A DNA stretch of 64,000 nucleotides from Pseudomonas tritici. Its GTDB lineage: Bacteria; Pseudomonadota; Gammaproteobacteria; Pseudomonadales; Pseudomonadaceae. This document shows positions 54,742 through 64,000 of the stretch, piece after piece. Below the pieces are notes generated by a model, which was not told where the DNA came from, did no database searches, and worked only from the letters and a program-made list of their open reading frames with translations. Position numbers and translations under genes: made by a program. The stretch covers positions 1,736,001 through 1,800,000 of the forward strand of contig NZ_CP077084.1 of the NCBI RefSeq assembly GCF_014268275.3. Reading direction: 5' to 3'. Numbering within the stretch: position 1 is the stretch's first letter; each line of letters opens with the position of its first letter.

Positions 54742-56352
54742 TCAGTGCAGGGTGTTCAAACTGGTCCACGGGATGGCGGGCAGAAATTTCTGGCAGGCGA
54801 GGGTTGCGGCCACCATTGCCATCAAGAACACCACTTGCAGCGGGCTCCAATAAGCCCAGTGCAACCCTTTGATCCACGGAATCCTGGCATTGAAGTTTTC
54901 GTTGACCTTGCCGATTCGCCGCGAGTGAAACAGGCTGATCAGGATCATGCCCAGGTAGGTCAGCATGCCCATGACCCCGAGAATGTAGCCAAACACCAGT
55001 AGCATCACCAATTGGGGAATACCATGGCGTAGCACGAGTCTGAACTGGCGGACGCTGAGCCGCTTGGGCAACAGGCGTTCGCTGAGCCATAGGTCCTGGA
55101 CGATCAGGCGTGAGGTGAAGTCGGCCCATAATTGGGCGCCGCGCAGGGCGCAGAGCGCGGGAATGACCGACAGCAGGATAAACAAAAAGAATTTGGCCGG
55201 CAGCGAGGTGTCGAGGACTTGATGAAAGGCCAGGCCGTTGGCCAGGGCTAATCCGGCCCAGACTCTGATCCAGCTATCCAGGGTCACCCCACGCGGCAGG
55301 AATTTTCGCCAGAAGAAAACGTGCGAATCCGGCAGTCGTTCGAGCAAGTCCGGGTAGCGCCAGGTCAGGACTTCAGACAGGTGTTGAGTGGCATTCCACG
55401 CATTCTCATCAAAGGCTGCGACCAAGCGGTATTGTTCCTTCACGCTCATCGGCGTAAGCAACAGGCGCGCCGCCAACGCATCGGCAGAGGTGCGGCGGGT
55501 GTCGTTTGCCTTGTCTTGCAGGTTGACGAAGAAGCTTTCCTGCTCGCAGCGCGACACCAACTGGCGCCACATCCACGCCGGTTCCGGGTAGACGCCTTTC
55601 TGGTCGTCCCAACCAAACACCTGGCACACCCGCTCGAACAGCGGCACGCTCCAGGTGGTGTCGTGGAGCAGGTGCAGGATGATGCGTTGCCACTGCTGTT
55701 GCAGGTCGAACACCCGTAGCCAGGGCTGGTTGTTGTACTGCGTGAGCTGTGTGATGAACTCGCGTTCGGCCTTTTGTTCCAGCCGTTCCTGCAAGGTGTG
55801 GCGATAGTCCTGCAGCAGTTCGCTGGTCAGCGCATCGTATTGCCACGTGGTCATTGCCACCTGCTGCCACGGGGTCAGCCATTCCAGGTGTTGTACCGCC
55901 CATTGGGCGATGGGGCTGCGTTCGCCCGGTGCTTCAAAGCAGTGGCGCAGCAGGCCAGCCTGGAAAGTGTCGGTGCAGTCCTGTTGATTGGCCAGGTTCC
56001 AGCGTTCGATGAAGTTGCTGGCGTTGAGGCCACTGAGCAGGGCATGCGCCGGGTCGGCCTTGGGCGCTTCGAAAGGGGCAGGGTGCAGGACGCTGACGTC
56101 CATCAACTCGGCGAGGTCGTTGAGGTTACCGTAGGCCTGTTCGACGGCGGGCGTTGCAACGCTGCTTTGCTCTTCTTCGCAGTCGGCTCGCCAGCGTGCG
56201 TAGGCCAGTGCTTCTTCATAGGCTTCGCGCAATCGCTGGAAGCCTGCGGCATCGTCATCCGGCCGGCAGCTTTTCAGCAGCCGCGCATAGCTGCGCTTGA
56301 TGGTGCGCTCGTCAGCGTCTTCCGACAGTTGCAGCACGGTCCAGCAATCCAT
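54742..56352 (-). CDS. DjlC-like J-domain membrane protein, co-chaperone of HscC
   Basis: A 536-residue protein. N-terminal J domain (MDCWTVLQLSEDADERTIKRSY, then LLKSCRPDDDAAGFQRLREAYEEAL) in which the HPD motif reads RPD, a known trait of this family. A long soluble part follows, and the C-terminal third has about four to five membrane segments (AGLALANGLAFHQVL, FFLFILLSVIPALCAL, LVMLLVFGYILGVMGML, VVFLMAMVAATLAC). It directly follows the Hsp70 gene (11 bases), like djlC/djlB with hscC in E. coli. It would recruit HscC to the membrane. Confidence 0.82.
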   Translation of the reverse strand: MDCWTVLQLSEDADERTIKRSYARLLKSCRPDDDAAGFQRLREAYEEALAYARWRADCEEEQSSVATPAVEQAYGNLNDLAELMDVSVLHPAPFEAPKADPAHALLSGLNASNFIERWNLANQQDCTDTFQAGLLRHCFEAPGERSPIAQWAVQHLEWLTPWQQVAMTTWQYDALTSELLQDYRHTLQERLEQKAEREFITQLTQYNNQPWLRVFDLQQQWQRIILHLLHDTTWSVPLFERVCQVFGWDDQKGVYPEPAWMWRQLVSRCEQESFFVNLQDKANDTRRTSADALAARLLLTPMSVKEQYRLVAAFDENAWNATQHLSEVLTWRYPDLLERLPDSHVFFWRKFLPRGVTLDSWIRVWAGLALANGLAFHQVLDTSLPAKFFLFILLSVIPALCALRGAQLWADFTSRLIVQDLWLSERLLPKRLSVRQFRLVLRHGIPQLVMLLVFGYILGVMGMLTYLGMILISLFHSRRIGKVNENFNARIPWIKGLHWAYWSPLQVVFLMAMVAATLACQKFLPAIPWTSLNTLH

Positions 56353-56363
56353 GGTGTGTTCCC

Positions 56364-58061
56364 TCAGCGCCAGAACCCGTTGTCGAGTTGCTCAAGTTGC
56401 CGCGTCAGTTCGCTGCGGGCTTCACGAATGCGGCGTTCATCCTGGGAGTCGAGCACCTGTTGGAACTGCCCGGCCCAGTGCCCAAGCTGCTCGCGAAGTT
56501 CGCCGAGGCTTTCCTGGTAGAGCCGCTCAAGCCGCGCGGTGAGTACGGTATTGACCTGCTGGTCGCGGGGGTGAACCTTCAACTGCGCCAGGGCTTGCAG
56601 GCGTTGCTGGATCTCGTCGGGGCTGAGCACGCCAGGGTTGTTTTCGATCACCAGCGAATGTTGCTCGCCGGTCAGCGGGATGCTCACCTGGGCTTCCAGC
56701 AGGCCGTTGTTGTCGTAAGTGAAGCGCACGTCCAGCGAGACTTCACCGGCCTTGCGCTTGGGCACGGGAATTTCCAGTTGGCCCAGCTCGATGTTGTCTT
56801 TGACCAGGCGGCTTTCGCCTTGGTAGATCTTCAGCAGTACGCGGGTCTGGTCGTCAGACAGGGTGACCACGCTTTTGACCCTGCTCACCGGCACGCTGCT
56901 GTTGCGTTCGATCAGCGGCAGGTAATGGCCGCTCTCGATATGGCTACCGTACTGGTTAGAGGTTTCGATGCCCAAGGTGTAGGGGCAGACGTCGGTCAGC
57001 ACCACTTCTTCCAATGCGGCGGAGCGGGCTTTGAGCGCCGCCTGGATCGCAGCGCCATGGGCGACCACTTGGTCCGGGTCGAGGCTGATGGACGGGAAGC
57101 GCCCGAACAACCCGGCGGCGAGTTTGCGCACCAGCGGCATGCGCGTGGTACCGCCCACCAGCAGGATTTCATCCAGGTCGCCCACACGAATCCGCGCATC
57201 ACGCAGGGCCCGTTCAATGGGCGCGCGCAGGCGTTCCAGCAGCGGTGTGTAGAGCTTGGCAAGTTCCTGTTGGGTAATGGTTTTTACCCATTGCTGGCCA
57301 TCGACACGCAGAGCGAAGTCGGCGCTGTCGTCCTGCCCAAGGGCCTTGCGCACGCGTTCAGCTTCGCGGCGCAGGGCTTGCAGTACGCTGCTGGTGGGCG
57401 GGAAGCCTTGGGCGTTGCGCTGGCTGTCGACGAAGTGTTCCAGCAGCAGGGTGTCGAAGTCTTCGCCGCCGAGGAAGTTGTCGCCGGCACTGGCACGGAC
57501 TTCCATCACGCCGTCGAACAACTCAATGATCGACACGTCGAAAGTGCCGCCACCGAGGTCAAAGACCAGGAACGAGGTTTCCTTGTCGCGCTGGTGCAGG
57601 CCGTAGGCGAGGGCGGCAGCGGTGGGTTCGTTGATCAGTTTTTCGACGTTGAGCCCGGCCAGTTCACCGGCGATGCGCGTGGCTTTGCGCTGGCCGTCGC
57701 TGAAATAGGCGGGCACGCTGATGACGGCTTCGGTGACGGTATGGCCGTAGGTGCGCTCGATGTCTTCCTTCAGGCTTTTGAGCACCAGCGCGGACAGTTC
57801 TTCCGGACGGAACAAGCGATCGCCCAGGCGCACTTCGGTGGCACTGCCCATGTAGCGCTTGAACAGCGACGTGGTCAGGTGCGGGTGAGTGTGCAGGCGC
57901 TCTTTGGCCGCCTGGCCGACCAGGACACGGCCTTGATCATCCAGCCCGACCACGCTGGGGGTCAGCAACTGGCCAAGGGCATTGGGCACTAATTCGGCAG
58001 CATCACCGCGCCAGACCGCGGCGAGACTGTTGGTGGTCCCCAGGTCGATTCCTACGATCAT
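56364..58061 (-). CDS. hscC: HscC-type Hsp70 chaperone
   Basis: ATG 58061 (MIVGIDLGTTNSLAAVWRGD) gives 565 residues, shorter than DnaK (about 640) and close to E. coli HscC (556). Seen: phosphate loop GIDLGTTNS, INEPTAAALAYGL, VFDLGGGTFDVSI, LLVGGTTRMPLV, a substrate domain and a short lid without the long C-terminal tail. Family knowledge: HscC works with J-proteins DjlB/DjlC and has few known clients. It forms a two-gene operon with the J-domain gene. Confidence 0.93.
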   Translation of the reverse strand: MIVGIDLGTTNSLAAVWRGDAAELVPNALGQLLTPSVVGLDDQGRVLVGQAAKERLHTHPHLTTSLFKRYMGSATEVRLGDRLFRPEELSALVLKSLKEDIERTYGHTVTEAVISVPAYFSDGQRKATRIAGELAGLNVEKLINEPTAAALAYGLHQRDKETSFLVFDLGGGTFDVSIIELFDGVMEVRASAGDNFLGGEDFDTLLLEHFVDSQRNAQGFPPTSSVLQALRREAERVRKALGQDDSADFALRVDGQQWVKTITQQELAKLYTPLLERLRAPIERALRDARIRVGDLDEILLVGGTTRMPLVRKLAAGLFGRFPSISLDPDQVVAHGAAIQAALKARSAALEEVVLTDVCPYTLGIETSNQYGSHIESGHYLPLIERNSSVPVSRVKSVVTLSDDQTRVLLKIYQGESRLVKDNIELGQLEIPVPKRKAGEVSLDVRFTYDNNGLLEAQVSIPLTGEQHSLVIENNPGVLSPDEIQQRLQALAQLKVHPRDQQVNTVLTARLERLYQESLGELREQLGHWAGQFQQVLDSQDERRIREARSELTRQLEQLDNGFWR

Positions 58062-58153
58062 TACGACAAGCTCCCTCTGTGGTCTGTAAGAATCTGTGAC
58101 CAATTTTATCCTGAAAGGTTGGGCGAAAAGCAAGGCAGCGGGCGTTCGCGCCA

Positions 58154-58286
58154 TGTAGTGAGCGGGCTTGCCCCGCGCTGGGCTGCGCAGCGGCCCTAAC
58201 CCAGGCGCCTCAAATCAATCTGACTTATCTGTGTGGCCCTATTGGATTGCTGCGCAACCCAGCGCGGGGCAAGCCCGCTCACTACA
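58154..58286. repeat. REPIN (TAGTGAGCGGGC type) upstream of hscC
   Basis: TGTAGTGAGCGGGCTTGCCC and its reverse complement flank about 90 bases, matching the element at 51501-51635. It lies between the efflux operon end and the hscC promoter region. Confidence 0.9.
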
Positions 58287-58297
58287 AAAGGCGGCAT

Positions 58298-58333
58298 AAA
58301 AAAACCGCTTCCGGTGAGGGAAGCGGTTTTTTG
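58298..58333 (-). terminator. Terminator of the RND efflux operon
   Basis: AAAAAACCGCTTCC and GGAAGCGGTTTTTT form a 14-bp stem around GGTGAG, with a T-run on either strand; 13 bases past the outer-membrane factor stop. Confidence 0.92.
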
Positions 58334-58345
58334 TTTACGCCAGCA

Positions 58346-59803
58346 TCAGAACAACTTCAGTGCCGGTACTTCTTCTTTCAACGGCTCGTTCTTCGCGGTT
58401 TGCTCGTTCCAGCCACCGCCGAGGGCCTTGTACAGGTTGACCTCGCTGTTCAACTGCGCCAGGCGGTCGGTGATCAGCGACTGCTGGGCACTGAACAGTT
58501 GGCGCTGGGCGTCGAGGAAGGTCAGGTTGCTGTCGACACCAATGCGATAGCGACGCTCGGCCAGGCGGTAGTAATCCTGGTTGGCCGCGACGAAGCCCCG
58601 CTGGGCCTCCAGTTGCTGTTTGTAGGTCTCACGCGCGGCGAGGCCGTCGGACACTTCCTGGAAGCCGGTCTGGATCGCCTTCTCGTAGTTCGCTACGTTG
58701 ATTTCTTTCTGGATCTTCGAGTAGTCCAGGCTGGCGCGAAGGCTGCCGGCGTTGAAGATCGGGATGTTGATCTGCGGGGCGAACGACCAGGTGCCCGAGC
58801 CGCCTTTGAATAGGCCGCCGAGGTCTGGGCTCAGGGTGCCGGCGTTGGCCGTCAGGCTGATGCTCGGGAAGAACGCTGCACGGGCCGCGCCGATATTGGC
58901 GTTGGCCGCCTTGAGGTTGTACTCGGCCTGCAGGATGTCTGGGCGACGTTGCAGCAGGTCCGAGGGCAACCCGGCCGGCACTTCGCTGAGCAGGTCATCC
59001 GACAGCGGCTTGCTGGCGATATTCGCCGGCAGGCCGGTGCCCAGCAGCAGGGTCAGGTTGTTTTCGTCCTGGGCGACCTGGCGCGTATACCGGGCCAGCT
59101 GCACGCGGGCGTTTTCCACCGAGGTGCGTGCCTGGCTCAGGTCGAGGGCCGAGGCCACGCCGACTTCGTTGCTGCGCGAGGTGAGCTTGAAGCTCTGCTC
59201 GAACGCGCCCAGGGTGTCCTGGGTCAGCTTGAGCAGTTCCTTGTCGGCCTGCCAGGTCAGGTAGGCATTGGCCACGCTGGCCACCAGGCTGATCTGGGTG
59301 CTGCGGCGGGCTTCTTCAGTGGCGAAGTACTTCTGCAGCGCTTCTTCACTCAGGCTGCGTACGCGACCGAACAGGTCCAGCTCATAAGAGCTGATCCCGA
59401 GGGTGGCCGAGTATTGGCTGGTGATGTTCGCTTCGCCGGTCTGCGAGGCACGGGCCGGGACACGCTGGCGGCTGCCGCTGCCATTGGCCGACACGGCCGG
59501 GAACAGGTCGGCACGCTGGATGCGGTACTGCGCCGCGTAGGCGTCGATGTTCAGGGCCGCAACGCGCAGGTCACGGTTGTTCACCAGCGCGGTCTGGATC
59601 AACTGTTGCAGGGCAGGGTCATGGAAAAACTGCTTCCAGCCCTGTTCGGCAGCGGCCTGGCTCGGTGCCTGGGCCGACGAATACGCCGGCCCCTGCGGGA
59701 ACTGTGCGGCCACCGGCGCTTCGGGGCGCTGATAGTCAGGTATCAGCGAGCAGCCACTGAGCACGAATGCCGTGACGGCTAGGGAAAGTAGCGACTTGCT
59801 CAT
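58346..59803 (-). CDS. emhC: RND efflux outer-membrane channel (OprM/TtgC/EmhC type)
   Basis: A 485-residue TolC-family lipoprotein: signal [18 protein letters not shown] with lipobox Cys 18, then [13 protein letters not shown], and the two OEP repeats ([20 protein letters not shown] and [14 protein letters not shown] in the first half; [20 protein letters not shown] in the second). It forms the trimeric exit duct. It overlaps the pump gene by four bases and is last in the operon. Confidence 0.93.
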   Translation of the reverse strand: MSKSLLSLAVTAFVLSGCSLIPDYQRPEAPVAAQFPQGPAYSSAQAPSQAAAEQGWKQFFHDPALQQLIQTALVNNRDLRVAALNIDAYAAQYRIQRADLFPAVSANGSGSRQRVPARASQTGEANITSQYSATLGISSYELDLFGRVRSLSEEALQKYFATEEARRSTQISLVASVANAYLTWQADKELLKLTQDTLGAFEQSFKLTSRSNEVGVASALDLSQARTSVENARVQLARYTRQVAQDENNLTLLLGTGLPANIASKPLSDDLLSEVPAGLPSDLLQRRPDILQAEYNLKAANANIGAARAAFFPSISLTANAGTLSPDLGGLFKGGSGTWSFAPQINIPIFNAGSLRASLDYSKIQKEINVANYEKAIQTGFQEVSDGLAARETYKQQLEAQRGFVAANQDYYRLAERRYRIGVDSNLTFLDAQRQLFSAQQSLITDRLAQLNSEVNLYKALGGGWNEQTAKNEPLKEEVPALKLF

Positions 59804-62800
59804 TGGCCAGCCTCTTTAGGGGTTTGCTTGGTTTCTTTCGGTTTACGGTCGCCGATGGCGGACACGGTTGCAAAGAACAACGGTACCCAGAAGATCGCCA
59901 ACACTGTGGCCGTGATCATACCGCCAATTACACCGGTGCCGATCGCGTGCTGGCTGCCTGAACCTGCGCCTGAGGAGATCGCCAGCGGCAGTACGCCGAG
60001 GATGAACGCCATGGAGGTCATGATGATCGGACGCAGACGCATACGGGACGCCTCGATGGCCGCCTCGACGATGCCTTTGCCCTGTTCGTGCAGCTCTTTG
60101 GCGAACTCCACGATCAAGATGGCGTTTTTCGCCGCCAGGCCCACCGTCACCAACAGGCCCACCTGGAAGAACACGTCGTTGGACAACCCGCGCATGCTGG
60201 TGGCGATCAACGCACCCACCACGCCCAGCGGCACGACGAGTACCACCGCAATCGGGATCGACCAGCTTTCGTACAGTGCCGCCAGGCACAGGAACACCAC
60301 GAGCAGCGACAACGCGTACAGCGCAGGCGCCTGGGAGCCGGACAAGCGTTCTTCGTACGACAAGCCCGTCCAGGCGTAGCCGATACCCGCCGGCAATTGC
60401 TTGGCGATGCGTTCGACTTCCGTCATGGCGTCACCGGTGCTGTAGCCCGGTGCCGGGGTACCGAGGATTTCCATCGCCGCCACACCGTTATAGCGCGAGA
60501 GCTTCGGCGAGCCGTAGATCCACTTGCCCGAGGCGATGGCCGACAGCGGCACCATCTTCCCGGAGTCGCTGCGCACGTACCATTTGTTCAGGTCTTCAGG
60601 CGACATGCGGCTGGCGGCTTCACCTTGCACGTAGACTTTCTTCACCCGACCACGGTCGATGAAGTCGTTGACGTAGCTGCCACCCAAGGCAATTGCCAGG
60701 GTCTGATTGATGTTCGACAGCGTGATGCCCTGGGCGCTGGCCTTCTCGTCGTCGACGGTGAGCTCATACTGCGGCTCATCGTTCACGCCGTTGGGGCGCA
60801 CACCCGCGAGGATCTTGCTCTGGGCAGCCATGCCCAGGAACTGGTTACGGGCCGCCATCAACTTCTCATGGCCGACACCGCCCTGGTCTTGCAGGAACAC
60901 GTCGAAACCGGTGGCGTTACCCAGCTCCAGAACAGACGGCGGCACAATGGCGAATACCATGGCGTCCTGGAAGGTCTGCATGAAGTAACCCTGGGCGCGC
61001 TTGGCGATTTCAAACACGGAGGTGGACGCATCACGTTCATCCCACGGCTTGAGCATCACGAAGGCCAGGCCCGAACTCTGGCCACGACCGGCGAAGTTGA
61101 AGCCGTTTACGGTAAACACCGATTTCACGCCTTTGCCTTCGCCAGGCTCGCCTTCCTTGTCATTGAGCAGGTAGCTACGCATGTCATCGATGACTTTCTG
61201 CGTACGTTCAGCCGAAGAGCCCACAGGCGTCTGCACCTGGGCAAAGATCACGCCCTGGTCCTCATCGGGCAGGAACGCGGCAGGGATGCGCATGAACAGC
61301 CAGATCATGCCGGCGAAGATCAGTGCGTACACCAGGAACGCCGGGATCTTATGCTTGATCATGTTGCCCACGCCGCGCTCGTAGCTCAGTACGCCACGGT
61401 CGAAGGTGCGGTTGAACCAGCCGAAGAAACCGCGCTTGGGTTGGCCGTGTTTTTCAGGGTCGATCGGCTTGAGCATGGTGGCGCACAAGGCCGGGGTGAA
61501 GATCAGGGCAACCAGTACCGACAGCGCCATGGCCGAAACGATGGTGATGGAGAACTGTTTGTAGATCACACCGGTGGAGCCGCCAAAGAAGGCCATCGGC
61601 AACAGTACCGCCGACAGTACCAGGGCAATACCCACCAGGGCGCCCTGGATCTGGCCCATGGACTTGACCGTCGCTTCTTTCGGCGACAGGTGTTCCTCGG
61701 CCATTACCCGCTCAACGTTTTCCACCACCACGATGGCATCGTCCACCAGCAAGCCGATGGCCAGGATCATGCCGAACATGGTCAGGGTGTTGATGGTGAA
61801 GCCGAACGCCGCGAGGATCCCGAAGGTACCCAGCAATACCACCGGCACCGTCATGGTGGTGATGATGGTGGCGCGGAAGTTCTGCAGGAACAGGAACATC
61901 ACCAGGAACACCAGCACGATCGCTTCGACCAAGGTGTGCACCACACCGGAGATCGATTCGGTCACTACAGGCGTGGTGTCATACGGCACCACCGCCTTCA
62001 TGCCTGGCGGGAAGAACGGCTCCAGGGACGCCACGGTGGCGCGGATAGCCTTGGCGGTGTCCAGGGCGTTGGCGCCGGAAGCCAGTTTGATCGCCATACC
62101 GGAAGCCGGGTTGCCGTTGAACTGCGCACTGATGCTGTAGTTCTGGCCACCCAGTTCGATACGGGCAACGTCATGCAGGCGAACCTGGGAACCGTCGGCA
62201 TTCACCTTCATCAGGATGTTGCCGAATTGCTCGGCCGTCTGCAGACGGGTCTTGCCGATGATGGTTGCGTTCAGCTGGTTGCCGGGCAGGGCAGGCAGGC
62301 CGCCCAACTGACCGGTGGCGACCTGGACGTTCTGTGCGGAGATGGCCGTGCTGACGTCGACCGGGGTCAACTGGAAGTTGTTCAGCTTGGCCGGGTCCAG
62401 CCAGATACGCATGGCGTACTGCGAACCGAACACCTGGAAGTCACCGACACCCGCGGTCCGCGAGATTGGGTCCTGGATGTTGGACACGATGTAGTTGGAC
62501 AGGTCGTCCTTGGTCATGCTGCCGTCTTCCGACACCAGACCAATCACCATCAGGAAGTTCTTCACCGACTTGGTCACGCGGATACCCTGCTGCTGCACTT
62601 CTTGCGGCAGCAGTGGGGTCGCCAGGTTCAGCTTGTTCTGCACCTGAACCTGGGCGATGTCCGGGTTGGTACCCTGGTTGAACGTCGCGGTGATGGTCAT
62701 GCTGCCGTCGGAGTTACTGTCCGAGGCGACATAACGCAGGTTGTCGATACCGTTGAGCTGTTGCTCGATCACCTGTACTACGGTGTCCTGCACGGTTTGT

Positions 62801-62961
62801 GCGGACGCGCCTGGGTAGGTCACCTGGATGTCGATGGCGGTTGGCGCGATGGCCGGGTATTGGTTGATGGGCAACTTCAGGATCGACAGTGCCCCGACCA
62901 GCATGATCACCAGGGCAATTACCCAGGCGAAAATGGGACGGTCGATAAAAAATTTCGACAT
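59800..62961 (-). CDS. emhB: RND multidrug efflux pump (MexB/TtgB/EmhB type)
   Basis: A 1053-residue inner-membrane transporter with 12 membrane segments and two large periplasmic loops, full length. Seen: [20 protein letters not shown], the proton-relay aspartates in [20 protein letters not shown] (segment 4), and [20 protein letters not shown]. It exports solvents, aromatic hydrocarbons, dyes and antibiotics with proton influx, according to its relatives EmhB, TtgB and MexB. The symbol follows the P. fluorescens naming; ttgB/mexB are equivalents. Confidence 0.95.
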   Translation of the reverse strand: MSKFFIDRPIFAWVIALVIMLVGALSILKLPINQYPAIAPTAIDIQVTYPGASAQTVQDTVVQVIEQQLNGIDNLRYVASDSNSDGSMTITATFNQGTNPDIAQVQVQNKLNLATPLLPQEVQQQGIRVTKSVKNFLMVIGLVSEDGSMTKDDLSNYIVSNIQDPISRTAGVGDFQVFGSQYAMRIWLDPAKLNNFQLTPVDVSTAISAQNVQVATGQLGGLPALPGNQLNATIIGKTRLQTAEQFGNILMKVNADGSQVRLHDVARIELGGQNYSISAQFNGNPASGMAIKLASGANALDTAKAIRATVASLEPFFPPGMKAVVPYDTTPVVTESISGVVHTLVEAIVLVFLVMFLFLQNFRATIITTMTVPVVLLGTFGILAAFGFTINTLTMFGMILAIGLLVDDAIVVVENVERVMAEEHLSPKEATVKSMGQIQGALVGIALVLSAVLLPMAFFGGSTGVIYKQFSITIVSAMALSVLVALIFTPALCATMLKPIDPEKHGQPKRGFFGWFNRTFDRGVLSYERGVGNMIKHKIPAFLVYALIFAGMIWLFMRIPAAFLPDEDQGVIFAQVQTPVGSSAERTQKVIDDMRSYLLNDKEGEPGEGKGVKSVFTVNGFNFAGRGQSSGLAFVMLKPWDERDASTSVFEIAKRAQGYFMQTFQDAMVFAIVPPSVLELGNATGFDVFLQDQGGVGHEKLMAARNQFLGMAAQSKILAGVRPNGVNDEPQYELTVDDEKASAQGITLSNINQTLAIALGGSYVNDFIDRGRVKKVYVQGEAASRMSPEDLNKWYVRSDSGKMVPLSAIASGKWIYGSPKLSRYNGVAAMEILGTPAPGYSTGDAMTEVERIAKQLPAGIGYAWTGLSYEERLSGSQAPALYALSLLVVFLCLAALYESWSIPIAVVLVVPLGVVGALIATSMRGLSNDVFFQVGLLVTVGLAAKNAILIVEFAKELHEQGKGIVEAAIEASRMRLRPIIMTSMAFILGVLPLAISSGAGSGSQHAIGTGVIGGMITATVLAIFWVPLFFATVSAIGDRKPKETKQTPKEAGQ

Positions 62962-62964
62962 GGA

Positions 62965-64000
62965 TTACTCCCCTTTGCCCGTAGTGGCAGCAGGAGCAGC
63001 AACCGTTCCGGCAGGCTTGGCGTTATCCGCCTCCTTGACCTTGACCTCGGCGCCCGGCTTGACGTATTGCAAGCCTTCGGTGATCACACGGTCACCGGCG
63101 TTCAAGCCTTTTTCCACCAGCCAGTAGGCGCCGGCGGTGCGGTTGGCAACCAGGACGCGCTGCTCGACCTTGTTGTCGGCATTGACGACCAGGGCCGTCG
63201 GGATGCCTTTGAGGTCGCGTGTTACGCCTTGCTGTGGAGCCAGGATCGCCTTGCTGTTCACGCCGGCTTGCAACTGGGCGTGTACAAACATGCCCGGCAG
63301 CAGGGTGTGGTCAGGGTTGGGGAACACGGCGCGCAGGGTCACGGAACCGGTGGTCTGGTCAACTGACACTTCGGAGAACTCCAGCTTGCCGTCCTGGCCG
63401 TAGTCGCTGCCGTCTTCCAGGGTCAGCTTAACCTTGGCGGCATTGGCGCCGGCTTTTTCCAGCTGGCCGCTTTCCAGGTCGCGGCGCAGTTTCAGCATTT
63501 CGGCCGAAGACTGCGTGACGTCGACGTAGATCGGGTCAAGTTGCTGGATGACGGCCATGGAGTCGGCTTGGCCGTTGCTGACCAGTGCGCCTTCGGTGAC
63601 CGAAGAACGGCCGATACGGCCGGCGATCGGCGCGTACACCTTGGTGTAGCGCACGTTGATCTGCGCGGTTTGAACGTTTGCTTCCGCAGTCATGCGATTG
63701 GCGACGGCGGTGTCGTATTCCTGACGGCTCACGGCTTGCTCATCGACCAACTGCTTGTAACGGTCGGTGATGGATTTGGTCTGGGTCAGCGTGGCTTGCG
63801 CGCTTTTCAGAGTGGCTTCATACACCGATGGGTCGATCTGGTAGAGCTGTTGCCCTTCCTTCACGTCCGCGCCTTCCTTGAACAGGCGCTTGAGAATGAT
63901 GCCGTTGACCTGCGGGCGAACTTCCGCGATGCGGTAGGCGGTGGTGCGGCCTGGCAGCTCGGTCGTCAGGGTGAAGGCTTGCGGTTGAAGGGTGACCACG
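62965..64000 (-). CDS. emhA: RND efflux periplasmic adaptor (MexA/TtgA/EmhA type), N-terminus outside window
   Basis: About 345 C-terminal residues are present; the frame runs off the right edge, so the lipoprotein signal and roughly the first 40 residues are missing. Seen: lipoyl half FTLTTELPGRTTAYRIAEVRPQVNG, helical hairpin (SAQATLTQTKSITDRYKQL), the returning lipoyl half RIGRSSVTEGALVSNGQ, and a beta-barrel ending DRVITEGLQYVKPGAEV. It bridges pump and channel. It lies three bases upstream of the pump gene; its repressor would be divergent outside the window. Confidence 0.94.
   Translation of the reverse strand, partial: VVTLQPQAFTLTTELPGRTTAYRIAEVRPQVNGIILKRLFKEGADVKEGQQLYQIDPSVYEATLKSAQATLTQTKSITDRYKQLVDEQAVSRQEYDTAVANRMTAEANVQTAQINVRYTKVYAPIAGRIGRSSVTEGALVSNGQADSMAVIQQLDPIYVDVTQSSAEMLKLRRDLESGQLEKAGANAAKVKLTLEDGSDYGQDGKLEFSEVSVDQTTGSVTLRAVFPNPDHTLLPGMFVHAQLQAGVNSKAILAPQQGVTRDLKGIPTALVVNADNKVEQRVLVANRTAGAYWLVEKGLNAGDRVITEGLQYVKPGAEVKVKEADNAKPAGTVAAPAATTGKGE

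Noticed and set aside
60088..63366. Very long open frame (over 1000 codons) on the plus strand opposite the RND pump
   Set aside because: The minus strand encodes a full, motif-rich pump and adaptor. The plus frame is a codon-bias shadow rich in His, Arg, Gln and Gly with no domain.

Overview
The window reads as chromosomal DNA of a fluorescent pseudomonad, most likely the Pseudomonas fluorescens group. The reasons are the high-GC codon usage, a gene order dinG / serine hydrolase / OmpA lipoprotein / pdxH / small protein / glycine-zipper lipoprotein that I recall from Pseudomonas aeruginosa, a braC-DEFG amino-acid transporter, a MexAB-OprM-type (emh/ttg) efflux operon, and many REP/REPIN palindromes of the three kinds usual in this group. 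I see no rRNA, tRNA, CRISPR array, insertion sequence or prophage. Both ends cut a gene: dinG lacks its N-terminus at the left, and the efflux adaptor lacks its N-terminus at the right.

Layout. 1-9.8 kb: DinG helicase, an exported agarase-like glycoside hydrolase, a class C beta-lactamase-like esterase, an OmpA lipoprotein with a histone-like tail, pdxH, a small membrane protein, a SlyB-type lipoprotein, then a 0.7 kb non-coding-looking stretch. That stretch has three hairpin terminators, a 21-bp direct repeat and a 32-residue gene. nhaA follows. 9.9-18 kb: a cysteine-synthase-like PLP enzyme, an FAD dehydrogenase, a lipoprotein, an SDR/LysR divergent pair, and a four-gene operon (DUF2282 precursor, DUF692/MNIO enzyme, DUF2063 partner, DoxX) that matches the recently recognised bufferin copper-binding RiPP clusters. 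18-23 kb: the branched-chain amino-acid ABC transporter. 23-30 kb: DUF2288 protein, a glycosyltransferase-like protein converging on a 725-residue tubulin-signature protein that is not FtsZ, an MHYT-GGDEF-EAL protein and a YkgJ-type cysteine-cluster protein.

30-41 kb: an MFS transporter, rapA, a small orphan protein, an aminotransferase V/RidA/LysR module, a 53-residue basic protein, a 38-residue CcoM-like cbb3-oxidase subunit behind a well-placed ANR box, a PiT phosphate transporter and a 66-residue protein. 41-54.6 kb: an almost self-contained protocatechuate branch of the beta-ketoadipate pathway (pcaR, pcaK, catI/pcaI, catJ/pcaJ, pcaF, pcaH, pcaG, pcaT, pcaB, pcaD, pcaC), with PcaR-type operators before pcaR and before the CoA-transferase genes. 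A polysaccharide deacetylase lipoprotein and an OprD-family porin that could bring in aromatic acids follow. 54.7-58 kb: a DjlC-like J-domain membrane protein with its HscC-type Hsp70. 58.3-64 kb: the RND efflux operon.

How the parts work together. The pca genes encode uptake (PcaK, PcaT, perhaps the porin), ring cleavage (PcaHG), lactone steps (PcaB, PcaC, PcaD), CoA transfer (IJ) and thiolysis (PcaF), yielding succinyl-CoA and acetyl-CoA. The bufferin operon is inferred to make an exported, thiol-derived copper ligand. The BraCDEFG genes form one importer. HscC/DjlC form one chaperone pair. No statement here rests on a database search; family names come from motifs and remembered homologues.
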